From NCBI GenBank assembly GCA_943737045.1, contig CALSFV010000110.1, positions 124,001-188,000 on the forward strand: a DNA stretch of 64,000 bases, given 5' to 3'. The position numbers and the translations under genes were made by a program. Below the pieces are notes generated by a model that searched no databases, was not told where the DNA came from, and worked only from the letters and a program-made list of their open reading frames with translations. Shown here one piece after another: positions 50,901-58,909 of this stretch. The DNA comes from Parapristionchus giblindavisi. Taxonomy: Eukaryota; Nematoda; Chromadorea; Rhabditida; Diplogasteridae. How positions within the stretch are numbered: position 1 is the first letter of the stretch; every line of letters starts with the position of its first letter.

Positions 50901-53900
50901 GACATCTCCGACTTGAATGTATGTTTTGAGCAAAGTTTAAGTAGATTTGTCAGCGTACGTATACACGAAATGAGGCACATAAATACGACTAGTGAAAAAA
51001 AAGGATTTTGAAATATAAATATGAATATGTCCTCATCTTTTGTAGTTTTCCGTTGTTGTGTGTCAATATAAAGGTTTAAACAATCGGAAAATGCGAGAGA
51101 AAAAGTCCAGTTGCAAGTTGATCTTTGATCTTTGTCAGGTTCGCAACGCCGCGTGAAATATCCGTCGTACTGCTAGCAGGAAGTGCAGAACCCATGCGAC
51201 AAATATCAAGGTATGTTTACGGTATCGGTGACTATTGATTTATTGGATATGGTATGACTGTCTTAGTGCGGATGTTATTGATTGATTTATTGTTATTTTG
51301 CTTTATATTTGCAGCAGGGCTGGGATTTCCGTTTTTCTGATTTTTCCAATTTTCCGACCTTTTTCGGAAAATTTTTATTTTCCGAATTTCCGAAAATTTT
51401 TAGTGACTAAAAGACAATGAATAAAATATTTCTCTCATGAAAATATGCATTAAAAACAAAAATCAGTACTAAATTCTTTTTTCATTGCGATTGTTTTGTA
51501 TGTATGCTGATCAAAGAATACCGTAGTCGAAATTACCATCAATCCTGATAGGTGGCAGCTCTTGCCCAGCCAGAATCGCACCCCTTAACCTAATGGTATG
51601 ACTAATCAGCTGTGCTTTTACCCCTATTCGCTCTCGCCTTCCTCCTAAGTATCATTGTTCTTCTCCTGTACATGTGGAGGTAGAGGATGTTCAGTTCTGC
51701 TAAAAACATTCTTTCACTCAATCTCTCTCGCCAATGAAAATATGAGCAGTTGCTCATTCCCAAAATTAACACCTAAGAAGACAAACTCAATAGTCCACCA
51801 ACAATGATGTTATATTTTTATATTCATAGGTCGAAAAGTATGTTACAAAGTACCAAGCCTGACAGGATTTTGAGCCAACATTTCACAAAAATCGAAAAAC
51901 CTGACCGCATTTTGAAAACCGATGGCCTAGTATTCGCCCTATGTTTATGTTTTGAGTTTCAAAGTAGCTGGTGCTAATAACGCTTTGCAGGACAATAAAA
52001 ACTAAAAATAGTATTTTCCGAAAATTTTCCGATTTTTCCGAATTTTCCGAAAATATTTTCGGAAATTTCCGATTTTCCGATTTTCCAAAAATATTTTTTC
52101 CGAACAGCCCTGATTTGCAGTCCCAACTGATGAATCTGCAAGCGTCTCTGTGTGCCACCCTGCAGCTGGTCGTGCGCACGATGCAGCCTGGATACGCACC
52201 CAAGGTACGGTCGAGAAGGAACCACTTGAAGCTATTATTATAGTGAACTTGTATCAACCTAGGTTGCAACCAGTTCTGGGATTGGCGATTTTCTGACCTT
52301 TTTCGGAAAATTTTGATTTTCCGATTTTCAGATAATTCGGAGAATTTCTATTGACTAAAAGTCGTTGAATAAAATATTTTTCTCATACAAATATACATAT
52401 AAATAAACAAGAATCAGTACTAAATTCTCTTTTTCATTACGATTGTTTTGTAAGTATGCTGACCAAACTATAATGTAGTTGACATTAACATCAATCCTGT
52501 TAGGTGGCAACTCTTTCCCAGCCAGATTCGCACCCCTTGAAATTGTACGACAAAATAAGATGTGCTTTATCCCCTATTCGCTCTCGTCTTCAACTTAAGT
52601 ATCATTGATCTTCTCCTGTACCTTGGGAGGTAGAAGATATTCAGTTCCGCTAAGAGTTACTCACCTACCAAAACGGACTGAATAGTTCCAAAGATGCTGT
52701 TATATTTTGAGTGTCAAAATAATAATGTTGCTAAATAATATTGGTTTTAGTATTTCCAGAACAATAACAACCTTAAAAAATATTTTCCGAATTTTCCGAA
52801 AATATTTTCGGAAATTTCCGATTTTCCGAGTATATTTTTTCCGAACAGCCCTGGTTGCAACGTGTTAGTACAATAATGCAACTGGCATGTGACATAGTAA
52901 TCTATCCAAGATTGTGGTATCATGCAATTTAATTGCATTTGTTCAAATTACAGATCTCCGATCGTTTCTGCAGATGATGGACAGGGGTGTGGGTAGTGGG
53001 AACTACGTCTTTGAGGAGGCACTCATCGCCGTATCTACGCTAGTCGAAGGTTGGTTTTTTTTCGATTTTCATCCTAATGATCTTTGATCTTTGCAGCTCT
53101 CAAGGGCGAATTTGTTCGCTACGTCGATGTTCTCCGTCTTCATCTTCCTCGTGGACTAGCCTTTGCCGATGAAACGCCAATGCTGCTGTCGGAGTCGTCA
53201 CTGATTTGTGCAGGTAGGTAGTTGAGACTAGAGTATAGTCTGTGTTTTGCAGTTTGATTAATCAATAGGTCTATTTCAAACAGGGATGGGCGTAAAATGT
53301 AAATTTACGGTTTCGAAATCCGTATTTCCGTAAAATCTTTAAAACACCTATGTAGTTATACATTTCCATATCATAACAGTATTTATCAACGCAATGATTT
53401 ATAAAAATGTCAAATAAAATGAAAAAAGTAGACCTGCGCTTTTAGTAATTAGTCGAAACCATATCACTGGATGTCACGAGTTGAGTGATGGTTTAGTAGC
53501 AGGTGAATTTATGTAACACCAAGGAGACTAACTCACTGCTACTGATTTGAAATTCTCCTTCAGTATACTGTATTAACTATCATCATTTTTACAGGAGGAC
53601 GCTGATCAGATCGAGTACGTTTATAAGCTGCGTGAGCAGTGAACCAGCCTTTACAACGGCATGATGCAGGTACGGTAGTTATGGGCAATTGTTGATTTAT
53701 TGATTGATTCTTACCAACGATGCTTTGATATTGTGAGCGCGAATTTTATAGTTCAACGGTAGCTTGCCAATCACTCAAAGTACTTTTAGAGCTGGATTCA
53801 TGTTTTAATTTGCTTATTATCTGTTTACAAGTGCGTCCTTACATTTGCCAATAAAGCCTACGCCGTAACGTGTTACAATTCGCTACGTATGTTTCGGCGT

Positions 53901-54955
53901 AAATTTTGGCGTGTGGTGGATCTTGAGTAGAAAACCCTAAGAGCATAAAATTACTATAAATGGATACGGTAGTCAACCATTACTGATCGATGGTTACGGT
54001 AAATTATTACCGTATACCAATTGACATTCAGGGTTTTCTACTCGAGATCCACCACACGCCAAAATTTACGCCGAAACATACGTAGCGAATTGTAACACGT
54101 TACGGCGTATGCACGTAAGGCACATGCTTGGTATGCTATATGCTCAAGCAGCACTTTATTTATAAGATGATTATATCTTTCGGAGGATGATCCAATCTCG
54201 TGTTAAATTATAGTTTTATTAATCGATTGATTTATTAATTAGAAGCTGATATTAAACTAGGCCAATATTCTTAAAATTCCCTTTTAAAAAGTTGATACGC
54301 TCTTACACTTAGAAGATCGCACAAATTAAAACTGCCACTTAAATTTATTAATAATAATTACAGCCCCGCAGAATGTTAATTTGTTTTTCATTTCAGTAAC
54401 ATTTCGGGTACCCAGCGATGTATAACGAGATGATGGATGAGATTTAAGTCTCAGGTAAATTAATAAAATTTCTTTAAACTGAGCTTATGAATTCGCAAAA
54501 GTAGATTCTGATATGTATATGAACTTTGAACCGCATATATAATAGAAAGATCAAAGATCACCAGTCTTCTGTCACTTAATTGAACATAGTTCATTTATTT
54601 ATTTTTTTCAGATAATATTCGATACAGCTCTACCGTATCTTCCTTCTTTCGTTCGAAGATCAATTATTCATTTTTTCGATGATTTTATTTGTGAATAAAT
54701 TTACTACCTGTTTTCGGCCGATGCTCTCTTCTGTAATGTTCACTCCATGTTTTCAATGATGAGAAGTCAGGCAGAGCGATACATTCATAACACACTAAGC
54801 GTCGCTAAAATGAATTAATTCTTATAATCCATACAATAAAAATCATTTATTTTATAAATCCGTACATCCTTATCGTGATTGATTTTCCGGAAATGGTACG
54901 TACGCTCCTCAGGTGAATGAAAGGAGGCCCCACATGTTGGATATGGGCACCTCAT
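47908..54955 (-). CDS. CACTA/Tnp2-like transposase, 9 exons, modelled 819 aa
   Basis: Exons (minus): 54955-54866, 54804-54708, 50512-49924, 49867-49460, 49388-49239, 49194-49095, 49030-48861, 48797-48614, 48579-47908. Phases join at every boundary and no stop occurs before the TAA at 47908. Exons 1 and 2 each encode a C2H2-like finger: CPYPTC...H-x5-H and CYEC...H-x4-H. Exon 4 has GDDASPFNPL (about 278-287) and a following LPPELLS, matching the D-x-x-NP(L/F)...LPP block of CACTA/Tnp2-type transposases. Exon 9 has HLMIHYG, then GPLIYGWSMDYEA (about 644-656), matching the family's H...GP..W...E block. Intron 2 (4195 bp) holds the antisense importin fragment. Weak points: intron 8 would be only 34 bp, and an extra 5' exon cannot be excluded. 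The ATG follows AACAG, a possible trans-splice site. Confidence 0.85.
51315..52112. mobile_element. hAT-type MITE 1 (798 bp)
   Basis: Termini CAGGGCTG...CAGCCCTG, flanked by a perfect 8-bp duplication ATTTGCAG (51307-51314 and 52113-52120). Inside each end are AT-rich runs of TTTTCCGA/TCGGAAAA. The length, CAGGG ends and 8-bp duplication indicate a non-autonomous hAT element. It landed exactly on a 3' splice site of the captured importin gene and duplicated it. Small open frames inside are shadows of the TTTTCCGA repeats. Confidence 0.9.
52271..52853. mobile_element. hAT-type MITE 2 (583 bp), same family
   Basis: Left end CAGTTCTGGGATTGGC (degraded), right end CCGAACAGCCCTG, flanked by the 8-bp duplication GTTGCAAC (52263-52270 and 52854-52861). 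It shares with MITE 1 the internal landmarks AATCAGTACTAAATTCT, CGATTGTTTTGTA and CATCAATCCTG, with a similar order of TTTTCCGA runs, so they are diverged relatives. It lies in the next intron of the captured gene. Confidence 0.88.
53861..54107. mobile_element. TA-flanked MITE with ~80-bp inverted repeats (247 bp)
   Basis: The ends CGCCGTAACGTGTTACAATT and their complement extend inward about 80 bp (through GGCGTGTGGTGGATC and TAGAAAACCCT) with almost no mismatch, and TA flanks both sides (53859-53860, 54108-54109). A long-TIR foldback with TA duplication is typical of mariner-like MITEs. The high arm identity suggests a recent insertion. It lies just downstream of the last importin exon. Confidence 0.85.
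54110..54707. other. Rest of transposase intron 2, no clear gene
   Basis: AT-rich DNA. A short exon-like block on the plus strand, about 54402-54455 (acceptor TTTCATTTCAG, donor GTAAAT), could be one more captured exon, but its translation matches nothing I recognise. An AATAAA lies at about 54693. Confidence 0.4.
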
Positions 54956-55251
54956 CTGTTATGATTTAGAGATTTAAATGAAAAACAAGTTTAAGACAAC
55001 AATTTATCGACCATGATATACATACAATATACAATAAAAAAAACAGGAAATAATAAAAACAAAACAGGAAACTGCCGGAAGCTGATGAAGTAGCACTTGA
55101 TCTAGCGTGCACTAAACTCCGCCCACTTTAAGCATATGTGATGCTTGAATATAAGCATTCCTCGTCCAAGCATAGCGTATGCTTAAATACGAGCAACCGT
55201 GCCGCTAAGCAAATGTGTAAGCAACGCATTTGCTAAGCATTTTTCAGCTCA
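54956..55251. promoter_or_regulatory. Transposase upstream region and inner terminus
   Basis: The 5' side of the transposase gene. From about 55130 to 55251 it carries subterminal TAAGCATA/TATGCTTA-type repeats and ends in GCTAAGCATTTTTCAGCTCA, a second inward-facing copy of the terminal motif. No TATA box or other promoter motif can be claimed with confidence. Confidence 0.5.
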
Positions 55252-55656
55252 CACTGAGCTGAAAGATGCTTAGCAAATGCGTTGCTTACGCATTTGCTTA
55301 GCGACACGATCGCTTATAGTTAAGCAAAACGTATGCTTAGAAGAGAGATGCTTATATTTAAGCATAGCGTATGCTTAAATTGAAAGAGGCGGGCGTTCGC
55401 CTCCCGGAATAGACTTTGAGTTATACTAGTCACAGCTACATGGTTAGGTGGCGCAGTGGTAAGCGCCTTCACTAGCTATCGGTAGGTCGTTGGTTCGGTC
55501 CCCCATTCTATCGCAATCTTTTGCCGAGTTGTTTCTTTCATGTAAGCAACCCGGTAAGCATTTGCCCATGCTTATATGTAAGCATATCGCCATCTTATCC
55601 GACTGAGGTAGCAAATCGTATGCTTACTATTAAGTATCTTTCAGCTGAGTGCAGTG
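55252..55656. mobile_element. ~405-bp terminal unit bounded by its own CACTG ends
   Basis: It starts CACTGAGCTGAAAGATGCTTAG and ends CTTTCAGCTGAGTGCAGTG, so it looks like a small non-autonomous relative joined head-to-head to the main element's inner terminus (TTTTTCAGCTCA/CACTGAGCTG). It contains subterminal repeats and a tRNA-like unit. No TA separates it from the rest, so whether it is a nested insertion or a duplicated terminus is unresolved. Confidence 0.65.
55441..55505 (+). tRNA. tRNA-like unit (pseudo-tRNA or SINE head) with A and B boxes
   Basis: TGGCGCAGTGG (55449-55459) matches the pol III A box, and the D-arm stem GGCGC/GCGCC folds. GGTTCGGTCCC (55492-55502) is close to the B-box consensus GGTTCGANNCC. 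The T-arm stem and acceptor stem do not pair properly, so a working tRNA is unlikely. It more probably is a tRNA-derived promoter or SINE remnant carried by the transposon end. Confidence 0.55.
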
Positions 55657-55658
55657 TA

Positions 55659-57967
55659 CTGTGTTTCTGCTGAAGACGAATATAATGGATTTAATTATAT
55701 AGTTATTATTTCAAACCGAGTCTTTCGACAAGTATGAGGTCCTTCACGCATCATATTGATTGATTAACAACGATGTAAAATCTACAAGGTAATACAGTGA
55801 ATTATTGATTGGCCGATACCGAATAAAGATGTTTACGTGTTGTTGTGATTTTAATCTTTGATCTTCTCTCAGTACTGTATCGTATTATGATACTGTATTT
55901 GTGCTGAAAAAGAATATAATGGATTTTATTATATAGTTACTGTTTCAGACCGAGTCTTTCGAAAAGTATGAGGTCCTTCACGCATCATATTGATTGATCA
56001 ACAACGATGTAAACTCGACAAGGTAATAGAGTGAATTATTGATTGACGGATACCGAATAAAGATGTTTACGTGTTGTTGTGATTTCAATCTTTGATCTCT
56101 CAGTACTGTATCGTATTATGATACTGTGTTTCTGCTGAAGACGAATATAATGGATTTAATTATATAGTTACTGTTTCAGACCGAGTCTTTCGAAAAGTAT
56201 GAGGTCCTTCACGCATCATATTGATTAATCAACAACGATGTAAACTCGACAAGGTAATACAGTGAATTATTGATTGACGGATACCGAATAAAGATGTTTA
56301 CGTGTTGTTGTGATTTCAATCTTTAATCTCTCAGTACTGTTTCGTATTATGATACTGTATTTATGCTGAAGACGAATATAATGGATTTTATTATATAGTT
56401 ACTGTTTCAGACCGAGTCTTTCGAAAAGTATGAGGTCCTTCACGCATCATATTGATTGATCAACAACGACGTAAACTCGACAAGGTAATACAGTGAATTA
56501 TTGATTGACCGATACCGAATAAAGATGTTTACGTGTTGTTGTGATTTCAATCTTCAATCTCTCAGTACTGTATCGTATTATGATACTGTGTTTCTGCTGA
56601 AGACGAATATAATGGATTTAATTATATAATTATTGTTTCAGACCGAGTCTTTCGACAAGTATGAGGTCCTTCACGCATCATATTGATTGATTAACAACGA
56701 TGTAAAATCTACAAGGTAATACAGTGAATTATTGATTGACCGATACCGAATAAAGATGTTTACGTGTTGTTGTGATTTTAATCTTTGATCTTCTCTCAGT
56801 ACTGTATCGTATTATGATACTGTATTTGTGCTGAAGAAGAATATAATGGATTTTATTATATAGTTACTGTTTCAGACCGAGTCTTTCGAAAAGTATGAGG
56901 TCCTTCACGCATCATATTGATTGATCAACAACGATGTAAACTCGACAAGGTAATAGAGTGAATTATTGATTGACGGATACCGAATAAAGATGTTTACGTG
57001 TTGTTGTGATTTCAATCTTTGATCTCTCAGTACTGTATCGTATTATGATACTGTGTTTCTGCTGAAGACGAATATAATGGATTTAATTATATAGTTACTG
57101 TTTCAGACCGAGTCTTTCGAAAAGTATGAGGTCCTTTACGCATCATATTGATTGATCAACAACGATGTAAACTCGACAAGGTAATACAGTGAATTATTGA
57201 TTGACCGATACCGAATAAAGATGTTTACGTGTTGTTGTGATTTTAATCTTTGATCTTCTCTCAGTACTGTATCGTATTATGATACTGTATTTGTGCTGAA
57301 GATGAATATAATGGATTTAATTATATTGTTATTTTTTCAGACCGAGTCTTTCGACAAGTATGAGATCCTTCACGCATCATATTGATTGATTAACAACGAT
57401 GTAAAATCTACAAGGTAATACAGTGAATTATTGATTGACCGATACCGAATAAAGATGTTTACGTGTTGTTGTGATTTTAATCTTTGATCTTCTCTCAGTA
57501 CTGTATCGTATTATGATACTGTATTTGTGCTGAAGATGAATATAATGGATTTAATTATATAGTTATTGTTTCAGACCGAGTCTTTCGACAAGTATGAGGT
57601 CCTTTACACATCATATTGATTGATCAACAGCGATGTAAACTCGACAAGGTAATAGAGTGAATTATTGATTGACGGATACCGAATAAAGATGTTTACGTGT
57701 TGTTGTGATTTCAATCTTTAATCTCTCAGTACTGTATCGTATTATGATACTGTGTTTCTGCTGAAGACGAATATAATGGATTTAATTATATAGTTATTAT
57801 TTCAAACCGAGTCTTTCGACAAGTATGAGGTCCTTCACGCATCATATTGATTGATTAACAACGATGTAAAATCTACAAGGTAATACAGTGAATTATTGAT
57901 TGACCGATACCGAATAAAGATGTTTACGTGTTGTTGTGATTTTAATCTTTGATCTTCTCTCAGTACT
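55659..57967. repeat. Satellite array 4 (right arm, between transposon and LINE)
   Basis: About 10 monomers continuing array 3 after the transposon. The first bases complete the interrupted monomer. The array ends in CAGTACT at the LINE 5' end, as in the left arm. Confidence 0.97.
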
Positions 57968-58058
57968 CTCACTCGCCTCTCTACTCTCACGGGGAGAGGT
58001 GACCTCTTGTCTCTCTCTCCCGTCAATCAATATTTGATTGTTTTCTTGATCTCATACA

Positions 58059-58883
58059 ATGGCCAATCGCAAAGGTCTTCGTCGCGTTTCTGATTCCCCT
58101 TCCTCTACCTCTCCCTCATCATCTCCTCCTAATAAGAAGGGACGTCCGTCTATCAAAGACGCGGTAGTCAAGGCTATCGAGTTTTCGACGATGGACTGCC
58201 CTCCTTCCATTCCTCCTCCACTATGGTCTTCTATGACTTCCTTAATCTCTATTCTTGCCTCCTTTGTAGAGGAACTTCAAGAGGCTCGTCAATCGTATGA
58301 GTCTCAGTTCCCTCCACCATCCTCATCATCTATTCCATCTAATCCTCCTTCATCCCTATCTCATTCTCAATCTGTTGTACCTACTCAGTCTATGGAGGAC
58401 CACCTCCGCTCTCGTTCTTTAGTCGTATACGGTATGGACGAGCCATCCAACGACCTCTCACCATCTGAGAAGGTCGAGAGTGATCGATCGGAGATCTCCT
58501 CCCTTCTTGATGCACTCTCTGTTGAGGCCACGCCCATATCAGTGTACAGAATGGGTCGACCATCTGGAAGACCCAGACTAATCAAGGTTGTCCTTCCGGC
58601 CAGATCCTTCTTGCTCACGGCACTGAAGAATGGACGTGTTCTTCGAACACACAACCAATTCCAAAAGGTGTTCATTCGACGTAGTCTGAGTGCAGAGGAT
58701 AGGGCCAAACAGGCTGAACTCAGGCAAGTTGTACGAGAGTTCAGGAAGAGTGATCCCTCCTCGCCTTTTGTCGTCTACAAGGGCGAGATCTGGCATAAAG
58801 AGGATATCAAATCTGGTAAGAGGATCAATCTTCCGCCCTCTCTTTCCTCATCTTCTCCTTCATCTCCTATTCAATCAAACTAG
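58059..58883 (+). CDS. LINE ORF1 protein, right copy
   Basis: 274 aa, identical to the left-arm copy. The ATG lies in AATGGCC, 91 bp from the element's 5' end. It has a Ser/Pro-rich basic N terminus followed by an RRM-like domain (RSLVVYG; RPRLIKVVL; VFIRRSL) and a charged C-terminal part. The inferred role is RNA binding in the retrotransposition RNP. ORF2 begins within about 30 nt of its stop. Confidence 0.85.
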   Translation: MANRKGLRRVSDSPSSTSPSSSPPNKKGRPSIKDAVVKAIEFSTMDCPPSIPPPLWSSMTSLISILASFVEELQEARQSYESQFPPPSSSSIPSNPPSSLSHSQSVVPTQSMEDHLRSRSLVVYGMDEPSNDLSPSEKVESDRSEISSLLDALSVEATPISVYRMGRPSGRPRLIKVVLPARSFLLTALKNGRVLRTHNQFQKVFIRRSLSAEDRAKQAELRQVVREFRKSDPSSPFVVYKGEIWHKEDIKSGKRINLPPSLSSSSPSSPIQSN

Positions 58884-58909
58884 GTAGTCTAGGTTTCCTC
58901 CCTCATTCC

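Larger units (their letters stand above)
50828..53669 (+). pseudogene. imb-1: Captured importin-beta (karyopherin-beta1) gene fragment
   Basis: Exon-like blocks with nematode splice sites: 50828-50918, 51139-51210, 52121-52204, 52954-53049, 53097-53214, 53595-53669. Their translations follow the central-to-C-terminal HEAT repeats of importin-beta in order: ILDGADPVK..LVDQALEPL; VRNAA; MNLQASLCATLQ; EEALIAVSTLVE joined to LKGEFVRYVDVL; and IEYVYKLREQ..SLYNGMMQ. Importin-beta is the nuclear-import carrier that binds importin-alpha and Ran. Damage is plain: TGA in the second block where the family has Trp, a frame break after ISDR in the fourth, TGA in the sixth where a Cys is expected, and missing exons between the fifth and sixth. 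Introns are kept, so capture was at DNA level, not by retroposition. It lies antisense in the transposase's second intron. Confidence 0.85.
43900..55656 (-). mobile_element. 11.8-kb CACTG-terminus (CMC/CACTA-like) DNA transposon
   Basis: The left end is CACTCAGCTGAAAGATGCTTA; the right end, reverse-complemented, is CACTGCACTCAGCTGAAAG. They match apart from 5 extra bases at the right. The element is flanked by TA and interrupts the satellite precisely. CACT-R termini, a 2-bp duplication and dense subterminal repeats suit the CMC (CACTA/Mirage/Chapaev) superfamily, and the encoded transposase agrees. It contains a two-gene cassette on the minus strand, a captured host-gene fragment, three MITEs and a tRNA-like unit. 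No counterpart exists in the left arm, so insertion followed the inverted duplication. Both gene models are open, so the element may be or may recently have been autonomous. Confidence 0.9.

Noticed and set aside
51971..52269. Open frames rich in Phe/Ser/Asn/Lys around 52 kb
   Set aside because: They are shadows of the TTTTCCGA/TCGGAAAA runs of the hAT MITE running into a captured importin exon on the other strand.
53281..53400. Third hAT-like terminus CAGGGATGGGCG
   Set aside because: It resembles a hAT start, but no matching right end or 8-bp duplication was found; at most a truncated piece.
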